Positions 55,391 to 64,000 of a DNA stretch of 64,000 nt are shown in pieces. The stretch is from Megaleporinus macrocephalus (lineage: Eukaryota; Chordata; Actinopteri; Characiformes; Anostomidae): the NCBI GenBank assembly GCA_021613375.1, contig CM038726.1:13462253-13526252 (forward strand). Direction: 5' to 3'. The notes below the pieces were generated by a model. The model ran no database searches. It was not told the origin of the DNA and saw only the letters and a program-made list of their open reading frames with translations. Within the stretch, counting starts at the first letter, position 1; the number at the start of each line of letters is the position of its first letter. Both the position numbers and the translations under genes were made by a program.

Positions 55391-56907
55391 TTACCCGAAA
55401 TGTTTGTCAGACTCCCTGGTTACGATTTCAAAATGATAAACAAAAAATGAACACATCAGGATGAACTACCTGCATAGTGTAGCAAGGCTATGTTCCTATC
55501 GGCTCTGCCTTTAAGTGTGCACGGAAAACTTTCAAAATAATAAAGGGCTGGATGGAAAACCTTCTGAACAACAAGGTTTTTTTTTAATGTATTCCTATGT
55601 GGCATTGTTTTCCTGTCTACAAGATGATCGTGAGAAGTCTGTTGTCTTTTAAGAGCAAGGCTTTTAAAGTGTAGGGATTGTTGCATCATTAATATCTTAA
55701 CTGCTAATAACATCCTTACCTGAAAAATGTAAATATTCTTTATTACTGAGTTGCTTGAATGCATTTGTGCTTATATTTGTCCTTAATCCGTCCACAGAAG
55801 CCTGAACCTGCATGAGAAAAATGCTTTAGTCAGAGGATTGTATTTAAAGCTCATGCAGAATTGCGCTATTTAAGTCAGCTCAACTATCTAATTTTGTTCA
55901 CAGGGTCATGTACAGGCATATAACCATGATGAAGTGCCTGTACACTGTTTAATGTAGAAACCTGAAGAGGTTTTTAAACCAGCCCTAAGATAGCACTCGC
56001 GGTTTGCTATGCTAGTGCAAGCTAACATGGTTAGCTTAGCATCAGGTCAGATTTTAATGTCCAGGTCATTTTAAGTTTGTGACCAGAACACAAACAACAT
56101 AACGTTTGAATTTCACAACTCCTTCCGTGAAGGCGTGAACTCAAAGTATTAGCTTTTCAGCTGGTTAGATTTCTGCTAAACTGCTTAGCCATGTCAACTT
56201 AGCGCTGAATCCAGTTCCAGAGAATATAAAGTGTAAATCAGAAAAGAGACTGTTTTTATAGCACTGTGCTTTGCTTAGAGGGCTATGCTCATAACATCCC
56301 TGTTAGCAAGAGGATAGTGGACCACTGTTAGTCTGCTAACAACCAAGCTGTTGGTCCACTGGCATTTTGGTCAGCGCTGGTTAAGCAGAGTATTAGACAA
56401 ACTGCTATTTATCATCTCATAGTACAATTAACCTATTCCTTCTTCATTTAGTTGGTTTGTTATCTATTATAAATATAAATTATAAAGTTTTAGAGTTTTA
56501 TATCAGGCCTAGTCCTTATTTTTTTCTATTTGTTGATTATTATACTTGTCTTAGTTTATTTTCTAAAATTGAAATCCACATTTACAGTCTGTTTGAGGAG
56601 ATTAAAGAGTTATGCCTTGTAGACAGGGCAAGAATCTTAGTTGTCCAAGGGTAAACCAGCAGTGGCAAACAGTCAGCGGGGGACATATGCTTGCTATCTG
56701 GGATCTTTTCCATAGTTTCAGTTTCACTCAGCTATAGTTACAGCTATATTTATTGAGATGTAAACAAGGCTGGGTGGTATATTGACTTTTTACAAATATC
56801 GATGTATCTTTGCACGAGATATACAATGCAAGCATTTTCTTTTTGTCGCTGTTGAATGTTTCTCCATTCAGACGTGACACTCTGTCTGAATAAACGCCAC
56901 TGCTAAC
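55391..56907. other. No gene or recognised repeat
   Basis: Mixed to AT-rich. The 102-codon minus ORF at 55,456-55,764 has no supporting features. The ATATCGATGTATCTTTGCAC stretch near 56,796 resembles the ATATCGAT words of fish hAT repeats, but no ends were found. Confidence 0.45.
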
Positions 56908-57390
56908 GTAATATAACCTAACCAGAAGAAGGAAAGTTAAACCAGTCATTGGTTTGCCATTGTTGTTTCCATTGAAGCACTGTTATGGGGACTTAGCAGC
57001 CAAACAACATGGGACCCCGCAAATATCAGGGGTTATTTTGCACACTGATGGCATCCTTACCCCATCCATGAATTCCAGGCATTTAGATTTGTCGTTCAGA
57101 CAGAAAGTACTGCTGACATGGGCTGGACTCCTAATGTTATATTTGCCCTTCACACGGAATCAGACTGAAACAGAGTCTTGTATGTAAATGTAGGAGAATG
57201 TTGTGTGATTATTTCCACAGTTGTTTTGGTTTATTGACATAAGTGTAAATATATAGGGTTATATAACAATTACTGGTCAAAAATAACAGTATCATATTAC
57301 AAAACTAGATTTACTTTTAAAAGTAAGTTGTAGTACTAGTATTAGCTTGCTATAATTGATTTGGAGCTCTGAAAGTACTGCCAATACCTA
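56908..57390. repeat. Local duplication, unit A1
   Basis: Matches 58,528-58,950 over long stretches: AGCAGCCAAACAACATGGGA versus AGCAGCCAAGCAACTTGGCA, CACACTGATGGCATC, ACATGGGCTGGACTCCTAAT, ACAGTTGTTTTGGTT and ATCATATTACAAAACTA. Its end (57,330-57,375, TAGTACTAGTATTAGCTTGC) matches the right portion of the tandem units at 59.6 and 60.1 kb. Confidence 0.8.
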
Positions 57391-57563
57391 TGCTATACTC
57401 AGAAAAGAGTATTATAGTGTATTTTTTAAACCTGTCCCTACGTGTATGAAAATGCCATTTTCTATATAGTCTCATAGAGGGTGGCGTTTGAAAAGATGTC
57501 GAGTAGAGCGAGAAATAGACGTGTTCTGAAGTATTCTCCAGACTGTACATTGAAAGGGTCTGT

Positions 57564-57568
<5 letters not shown>

Positions 57569-57627
<59 letters not shown>
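57569..57627. repeat. (CT)29 microsatellite
   Basis: Pure CT run. Confidence 0.97.
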
Positions 57628-57630
<3 letters not shown>

Positions 57631-57789
57631 ATCTAAATCCGCTTCTCCCTCGGCCTAAACCCTCGTGTTTTTCCACCGCAGACTGTAGATTTGTACGAGG
57701 AGGATTCCACTTTGGAATCTAATCTTGGCTTAGCCTAAGCAAGGCAGCAGGTTTATATATTATCTATTAATACAGTCAGATGTAAGTGC

Positions 57790-57975
57790 TTTGTGGCAGG
57801 CGTCCCACAATTCATTTAGGATGGCCCGCAACTCATGGACGATCGTAATTGCTAAACAATTGTCTGGAAAATTTGAGACTTAAGATGCTGCATGTCCAGA
57901 ATTGTTACAAGAAGTAGGCCTTCTATTAATAGGCACTGTGAGTCAGTGAGGACCGCCTTCGGTGCCTAAGCATTC
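57790..57975. repeat. Dispersed repeat U, copy 1
   Basis: Shares CCCACAATTCATTTAGG-like start, AATTGCTAAACAATTGTCTGGA, TGTCCAGAATTGTTACAAG and AAGTAGGCC with 61,200-61,370, in the same order. Confidence 0.7.
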
Positions 57976-58527
57976 TCTTAGTCTTAGTTCAGAATGTTTT
58001 AGAGCTAAATTTCATGAAAATAGACCGATTTCAGTCGACTAATCCCAGTCGTATGCAGATGCAAATGTTGAGTTAAACTAAATTAACACAGTTGGAGTGT
58101 TTCCCACGCTCCATAAAATATGCCAGGATATTTGCACAGGTCACATCTTATGTTTTGTTGTTATCATTTTAAATGTGCACTAGAATCTGCTAAGTGTGTC
58201 TTTCTTTTATGTTAAGTGAATAAAATCTAGGTGCAAAATGCAAGCAGTACTGAGAGGTCCGCTACCCCCTTAATAAACCTCTGTTTCAAAATTCTCAAAC
58301 TCTTTGACATTATGCTGTGTTGGTTTAAGTGTTTCACCTGATAAACCAACTTTGGTCTTTCTTGACTTACTAGAGATGCAGCGCTGGTCTGGCCCAGAGT
58401 GGCACTGTAGTCCAAATTGGTCCATTTAGTTGGTTCTTCATAGTCTGGCAAGTGTACCCATTCTCAAACAGAAGACAGATAAGGAGATGTGTAAGATCTC
58501 TGTTAATGTGTGGAAGAGCATATTACC

Positions 58528-58949
58528 AAACCAGAGAAAGAAAGGTTACACCACACATTGGTTATCCATACTTGCATTAAAGCCCTTATATATTGACTGA
58601 GCAGCCAAGCAACTTGGCATCCCTCAAGTAACAGGGGGTATTTTACACACTGATGGCATCATTACCCCACCCACAAGTTCCAGGCATTTAGACTTGTCAT
58701 CCAGGTAGAAAATACAGCTGACATGGGCTGGACTCCTAATGTTACATTTGCCCTCCATATAAAATCAGACTGAAACAGACTGTGTGTTAAGTAAATGTAG
58801 TTTTGTCAACTTCACAGTTGTTTTGGTTCATTTACAGGAGTGTTAACTTTATTATATAAATCAGAGTAAGTTTTCTGTTGAGTTGTAAATAACAATTTTA
58901 ATAAATCTTAATAAATAATATCATATTACAAAACTATTTAGCATAAAGT
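58528..58949. repeat. Local duplication, unit A2
   Basis: Second copy of the 56,908-57,320 sequence, about 1.6 kb downstream in the same orientation. A complete family T element adjoins its right end (58,950). Confidence 0.8.
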
Positions 58950-59191
58950 TGCTGAACAAAGAACATGTATATCTATTTCTGTTGATTTTAAATGTTTAGA
59001 TCATTTGAACATGATAGCTGCTCTTTATATGCTTTATATAAATTTCATAATGAATGGACCTATAGCAATGCTCCAAAAATCACTTAGAATAAAACATCTT
59101 TACTTTAACTTTATATTAAATGTAAGGAATGTTTTTGGCCTCTCCTGTAAAGTTACTATTTTGGAGATTCTTGTTTTTCTTTGGGCAGCGA
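58950..59191. mobile_element. Short inverted-repeat element (family T), near-complete copy
   Basis: Left terminus GCTGAACAAAGAACATGTAT and right terminus TTGTTTTTCTTTGGGCAGCG are diverged inverted repeats. Interior words CATAATGAATGGACCTATAG, AATGCTCCAAAAATCAC and AATGTTTTTGGCCTCTCCTG match the family. About 242 bp. Confidence 0.75.
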
Positions 59192-59269
59192 TGATATTAT
59201 AGTCAGCACGTCACAAATCTCTGAAAATTTAAAAGGAATGTATCATGATAATATCGCATCGTGTCCTCT

Positions 59270-60300
59270 GTTGATTCCCACCTCTGGCATTCCTCTTAAA
59301 GAACAGATTTTTCCTTAACAGTTTCCCATTGTGTAAAGGGCTTTGCACTCTTTTGCTGATAAATATTGATTTATTGGTCTTGTTTGGTTTTATTAACACA
59401 GATTCAATGCTAAATTAGAGAAAGTTTTCAGTTGAAGACTATATAACAATTAGAAATCTTAAATAGTAAAAAAAATTCTATAATTTTTTAGTGTCATACT
59501 TTTTATATCCTGTTAAAGTTTCATGATGAATGGTCCAACAGAAATGCTCAAGAATCACTTAGAATAACAATGTCTTTACATTAATTTATAATTTATATTC
59601 ATTTATATTAAAAATAATGTGTAGTACTAGTACTATACTCTTGCTATAGTTTGCTATAATTGATTTGGGGCTCTAGAAAATTCAAATGGAATGTATCTTA
59701 AAAAAGTTGCATAGTGTCCTTGGTTGATACCCACCCCTAGCATAGAATAGATTTTTCCTTAACAGGCCTTTTAGATTTCCATTTGTAAATAGCTTTGCAC
59801 TCTTTTGCTGATAAATATTGATTTTTCGGTCTTGTTTGGTTTTATTAACACTGATTCAATGCTAAATCAGAGAAAGTTTTTCGTTGAAGACTATATAACA
59901 ATTAGAAATCTTAAATAGTAAAAAGATTTTATATAATTTGGGCACGACAGCTGTCCTTTATATCATGTAAAAGTTTCATGATAAATGGTCCAACAGAAAT
60001 GCTCCAGAGTCACTTGGAATAAATATTTCTTTGCATTCATTTCTAACTTATATTAATTTATGTTAAAAGTAATATGTAATACTAGTACTATACTCTTGCT
60101 ATAGCTTGCTATAATTGATTTGATTGAATGTATCTTGATAATATCGTGTCCTCGGTTGATACCCAGCCCATCATAGAATTGATTTTTCCCTAACAGGCCT
60201 TTTAGATTCCTATTATGTAAATGGCTTTGCATTCCGTTGCTGATAAATATTGATTTATTGATCTTGTTTGGTTTTATTAACACTGATTCAACGCTGATTG
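59270..60300. repeat. Tandem array of approximately 430-450 bp units
   Basis: The landmark GTTGATACCCAC (or GTTGATTCCCAC) occurs at 59,270, 59,723 and 60,155 (spacings 453 and 432 bp). Each unit has TTTTTCCTTAACAG, TGCTGATAAATATTGATTTA, CTTGTTTGGTTTTATTAACA, GACTATATAACAATTAG and then a family T core (TTTCATGATGAATGGTCCAA), followed by TAGTACTAGTACTATACTC and GCTATAATTGATTTG. The third unit is incomplete. Confidence 0.9.
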
Positions 60301-61184
60301 AATCTGGCACCACGCTTGATGTGTTTTGCCAATGTACTATTTTAGATGCTAAGCTATGTAAGCTATGCAGCAGTGCAAAATGGAAATAAAAAAAATGTAG
60401 GTGGTATCCTGAGTTTTAAGTTCGTTAACCTTTGACAAGATTGTGTGTGTGTGTGCGGATGTTTGTGAATCGGAGGACAGCTCGACCTGCTGTTTGGTTG
60501 CTTTAGTGCTGTCAGCACAGGCTGTAATTTATTTGTCCCAAATCTCCTTCACACACTCGCCATTACCTCATTCCCTCACACATACACACAGACATATATA
60601 GGCTGTACTGTACGCCACTGATCTGGTGGGCTTAATTGACCACTTATTTGTCAGACTGACATGTACTTTTGATGTCTGTACTTAAAGATTGTTTGTAAAG
60701 GACGTGCGTCCTACCTGAGAGATCTTTAGACCTGTTACAGTTCTAATGTGATCACCTGCTTAGCAATCGCTCAAGCTTCATGCATTTAAGCTTATTGCAT
60801 TTTTGACTAATATTGTGTTTGCAATTTAAATGGAGCCCCTTCTTTTAGACTAGATGTTATTATTCAATTATGAAATGAAATGCATTCATTAAGACAACTG
60901 TGAATAACGGTGGATAGTATTAAAATTGATGAAAGAAAAACTGTTGTAATTGGAAAATTGCACTCTTGAAAATTGCAATTTTAATATAAAAACAATCTTA
61001 CAGCCCTAATCACAATTATTTTAGATTACTTTTTAGAACGCTTTTTACAACGATTTAACTTGATTTTTTTTTTCCGGTCATATGTTTACACAACAAAAAA
61101 CAGAAAGTAAATGACTGAATTTTTAAGGAAATTAATGCAAAAAAAACAGAACACAATAAAAAAAACATTTATTGGCACACGTTA
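60301..61184. other. No gene recognised; possible hAT right end
   Basis: Contains a short GT run (60,442-60,453). AATCTTACAGCCCTAATCAC at 60,995-61,014 resembles an hAT right terminus without a partner. The stretch at 60,680-60,765 (GTCCTACCTGAGAGATC) is similar to 61,390-61,440 (ATCCTACCTGAGTGGCG). Confidence 0.4.
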
Positions 61185-61440
61185 TGGAGTTTGGAGGGCA
61201 GCAGCGCAGTCAATTTAAGATTCCACACAACTCATTGATGTTGATGATTGCTAAACAATAGCCTGGAAAGTTAAAAAACTTAATATACAGGATGTCTGGA
61301 ATTATCACAAGTAGGCCTTATTAGGTACCACCCTGTGCTTTTACCATCCACTGAGGACTGTTTGACTGAAGTGCATTACATTAAAGGTAGTCTATCCTAC
61401 CTGAGTGGCGATTAGGCTTGTCACAGTTGTTATGGTAGCA
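61185..61440. repeat. Dispersed repeat U, copy 2
   Basis: Matches 57,790-57,975 through GATTGCTAAACAATAGCCTG, ATGTCTGGAATTATCACAAG and TAGGCCTTATTAGG. It extends to the CCTACCTGAGTGGCG block, which is also present at 60,710. Confidence 0.7.
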
Positions 61441-61554
61441 CATTGCAAGCCTTCATAGTGTAACTCGTCCCACAGTTTTCGAAATATCAACGCGGTTCTA
61501 CCTCCAGATTGTCCGGCCTCAGATTGTGTGATTCAGGCTTGTCAATAGATTTTT

Positions 61555-62050
61555 CCATAGAGAATGAATGGGATGGATAAGTACACGCCGTCTACTGAAC
61601 TTCTGCTCGACTGACAGACACCACACGCACTTAATCAGGGCAGACTCCCAAACACGGATTCATTATTAATTCGAGCCGCACTCGTCTGTCTTTTTTTCCC
61701 ACCCCTCTCTCTTCCCCATAGAGTCCTATTTATTTTCAGGCACACCCAAACCTCGTGCCACCAAACAGGTACTTAATCATTGCAGGTCCCCAAGCTCTAA
61801 TCCACAGACATACTGACCTGCACTCATCTATCTGTCGTTTATTCATCCCTCATTTCTCCCATAGGGTCCTATTCATTTTTGGCCAAACCCAAACATTACA
61901 TGCAGTTTGGTGGCTGTAGGTTTAACGAAACCATACTCACTCAGGGCAGATCCCCAACCTCTAATACACAGACATACTGACCCGCACTGATCTGTTTGTT
62001 GTTTGTTCAACCATCCTGCATTTTCCTTCAGAAAAAGCACTATTCCATGT
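61555..62050. repeat. Three-unit tandem repeat of about 142-164 bp
   Basis: Landmarks CAGACTCCCAAAC (61,641), CAGGTCCCCAAGC (61,783) and CAGATCCCCAACC (61,947), and CCATAGAGTCCTATTTATTT (61,716) with CCATAGGGTCCTATTCATTT (61,859), define the units. The words CACAGACATACTGACC and CACTCATCTATCTGTC/CACTGATCTGTTTGTT recur in units 2 and 3. Unit 1 is the most diverged. Confidence 0.85.
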
Positions 62051-62099
62051 GGGATTGTAATCATTTAAGCTGATCAGTTATTTGAACTCATCTTTGAAG

Positions 62100-62410
62100 A
62101 TGGTTGTCAGCAGTTGAGAGAATCAGCATCTGTAAAACAAGAAAGCTAGTTTGACAGTCTTAGCCTTGCATATTATTACAATTAAATTGCCCTAAAAAGA
62201 CAAATTAAAGAACATGAAAAAGGTGCAGTTCAGCGCAGGGAGGATGTAATTAATTTAGAAAGAAAAGAACAGCTTTGCCAAACTCACACAAACTTTGCTG
62301 GCCGAAGTCTGTTGAGCTTTGTATATTGTATACAGGTTAGCTTGAAGCCTTTGCATCTGATATCGAGTTGAAAAGCTCGAAAGCTGAGATGTAAGAGTTC
62401 TTTTTTTTTC
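62100..62410. promoter_or_regulatory. Candidate conserved non-coding element
   Basis: Repeat-free. It includes CATATTATTACAATTAAATT, GGATGTAATTAATTTAG and GCATCTGATATCGAGTTG. AT-rich but without family matches. Weak evidence. Confidence 0.2.
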
Positions 62411-63429
62411 ATGATCTGAAGCTGTTTTACCTTAAAACTGTTGTGGTCTTAGTATATCCTGAAATGTACATCATAATTATCACAGCTTTGTGTGTTCAAC
62501 CAGCACAGCTCAACAGCTGTCCTAGAACGATCACATCTATGTCAGGTACAATGAAATACATCACTCAACTTTTAAAACTTTAAGTATGTTCATGTGTTTG
62601 ATTGTTTACACTGTGATCAGCAGTAATCAGCTCAGGTTTAAATTTCACTTGACCGCATGAAAAGCCCAGCGTAAACACCCACTGGATGCATTCAGATCAT
62701 GTAGCATTCAGATTGACCATATTTAAAACGAGCGGAAACAAAATGCTTTCCCATTATGCTAGTACAGTCCAGTGAACAGAAAAGCATATCTTCAGTGCCG
62801 ACTAGCAGGTCAGGGGAAAAGAAGATCTTAGCTCCAAACCAAGAGCTTTCTTAGACTCTGGACCAATGAAAGTAGTATCCAAGCCATGTTTCTCAGTTCA
62901 TACCACATGGTGGTGGGGGGTATCAAAACAGCATATTATCACCATTTACATAGAAATATTGCAATAATAGACTGATGCCAAGTACCTATACTTTATTATA
63001 CAAATTACAAATACAAATGGGTTTGTTTGTTTGGTACTAGAAAAACAGAATCAGTTTCTGTTTCAATTTCAGTCCACCAGGTGGCGTTTAACAGAGGTGA
63101 TAGTCAGCAAACGAAAGCGGTCAAATCTTGGAAGCATTGTAGAAAGAAATCAGAAATCCTCCACCTGCATTTATATCAGAAGTCTAGTCTTTTTGTTTTG
63201 TTATTTTTTCAGTAAGAAAGAAATACTTTGAACACAAGGCCACCCCTCACACAGTACCATCCAGTAAAAGCATTAACCATGACGATGATGCATACGATTT
63301 CATTTCCAATCAAACTCATGTCCTCAGGAGACACTTTTACTCAGCAAAAACGAGCCCCAACCAACACAGCATTTACAGAAAGTGAAAAGGTTCACGAAGG
63401 GTTTAAATTTTTTATTTTATTTTTTCAAG
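62411..63429. other. No gene or repeat recognised
   Basis: Mixed sequence. Three overlapping ORFs (63,027-63,473) lack splice or start support. Confidence 0.45.
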
Positions 63430-63780
63430 ACCTTTTGCTGTGTGAGCGTGCTCCCCTGCAGCCGTGTCAGTGAATTTAAGGGGAATCTGAAGTGGCCTTC
63501 CTTTCCACCAGCTCCTATTTGAATTTTCTCATTCTACCTTAAACAGTGAAGGCACGGGAAAATAACCGATGCACCTGCTGAAGGTTTGAATTAGAAGCTG
63601 ACACTGCACCGTTGATGGCAAAGCCAGTGCATCTCCACTTGAACACTGGACGCAAATATGTTGACAAAGCTACCTTCCAACTCTGAGGCAGCTAAATAAC
63701 ACAGTTCATCATCACTTTGTTTATGTGACTACAAACACTGTAGAAATGAAGCTTAAGGATGTTGAATATTTAAGTAAAGC
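63430..63780. promoter_or_regulatory. Candidate conserved non-coding element
   Basis: Balanced, repeat-free block just upstream of the candidate exon. Words include CAGTGAATTTAAGGGGAATC, TTGAATTTTCTCATTC, GAATTAGAAGCTGACACTGC and CATCACTTTGTTTATGTGAC. No coding frame is convincing. Confidence 0.27.
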
Positions 63781-63884
63781 AGAAAGGAATTACATCAACT
63801 TTGCGAAGTGTAATCATTAAATTCCTATGTGTGTTGTGAATATGTTTATATACCATGGCGTCTGTTAAAAGTGTATGTTTACAG

Positions 63885-63926
63885 ATGGGTCCACTGAATG
63901 CCACAGAGATTCGCGGGAAGGCCAAG
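63885..63926 (+). CDS. Candidate 42-bp exon, possibly beginning a coding sequence
   Basis: The acceptor-like GTATGTTTACAG ends at 63,884. The next base opens ATG, and the 14-codon frame MGPLNATEIRGKAK runs to 63,926, followed by GTATTG, an acceptable donor. The length is a multiple of three. With the donor at 8359 it would fit a gene with a long first intron and translation starting at the head of exon 2. The pyrimidine tract before the acceptor is only moderate, the donor is not optimal, and I do not recognise the peptide. It may be chance. Confidence 0.25.
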
Positions 63927-64000
63927 GTATTGTGACACCCTTTATTTAGGGTTTTGTGGCAGGAAACTCCAGGCCGAGAAAAAGACCCAAGCCTAGGAGA
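63927..64000. other. Window edge, nothing recognised
   Basis: Short mixed sequence to the end of the window, including TTTATTTAGGG. Confidence 0.5.

Noticed and set aside
1..64000. tRNA, rRNA or snRNA genes
   Set aside because: No convincing internal-promoter boxes with a foldable cloverleaf, and no conserved rRNA or snRNA words were noticed by eye. A covariance-model search would be decisive.

Overview
The window looks like vertebrate nuclear DNA, most likely from a ray-finned (teleost) fish. The evidence is the dense CA, CT, AT and ATT microsatellites, many decayed Tc1/mariner-like and hAT-like DNA transposons, a degenerate L1-type LINE 3' end, and the lack of any compact open reading frame with coding character. 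Several repeat families resemble ones I remember from otophysan fish (characins, catfishes). That is memory, not a database match, so the lineage is inferred.

No complete protein-coding gene can be supported. The best gene-related signals are at the two ends. At 7.0-8.6 kb there is a CpG-rich, promoter-like stretch with a long polypurine tract, a (GA)21 run and a probable non-coding first exon ending at a strong splice donor (AAAAG|GTAAGG at 8358/8359, + strand). At 63,885-63,926 there is a small candidate exon whose acceptor lies directly before an ATG. If both belong to one + strand gene, the 55 kb between them is a large first intron. This layout is inference. All longer ORFs in the window are repeat-derived or run through microsatellites.

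Layout. 0-7 kb: a large inverted-repeat element, a 19-bp minisatellite, SINE-like and Tc1-like fragments, and one quiet block (5.1-5.3 kb). 7-9 kb: promoter-like block. 9-10 kb: two copies of an element with long terminal inverted repeats. 12.5-13.4 kb: polypyrimidine tract. 15-16 kb: LINE-like tail plus a 55-bp minisatellite. 16-20.4 kb: remnant of a hAT-type BED-finger transposase gene, a short hAT element with target-site duplication, and a duplicated approximately 600-bp repeat. 21.7-22.1 kb: inverted-repeat element with an internal 14-bp expansion and a long AT tract. 23-30 kb: short inverted-repeat elements, a quiet non-coding block (28.4-29.3 kb) and a 667-bp hAT element with 8-bp target duplication. 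34.8-35.0 kb: broken Tc1-like transposase. 39.5-40.6 kb: a Tc1-like element inserted into the inverted-repeat element, with its TA duplication visible. 43-44 kb: quiet non-coding block. 44.1-44.8 kb: decayed 22-bp satellite with strong strand asymmetry. 46.9-48.0 kb: second hAT copy and a short inverted-repeat element. 50.7-51.9 kb: 1.2 kb polypyrimidine tract built partly from an approximately 185-bp tandem unit. 52.8-54.3 kb: hAT-like end, SINE-like fragment and L1-like 3' end. 56.9-60.3 kb: local segmental and tandem duplications. 61.5-62.0 kb: a three-unit tandem repeat.

The recurring item of most interest is an unclassified element of about 210-300 bp with terminal inverted repeats, which I see in about ten full or partial copies. 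Conserved-element calls rest only on base composition and absence of repeats. They need cross-species alignment.
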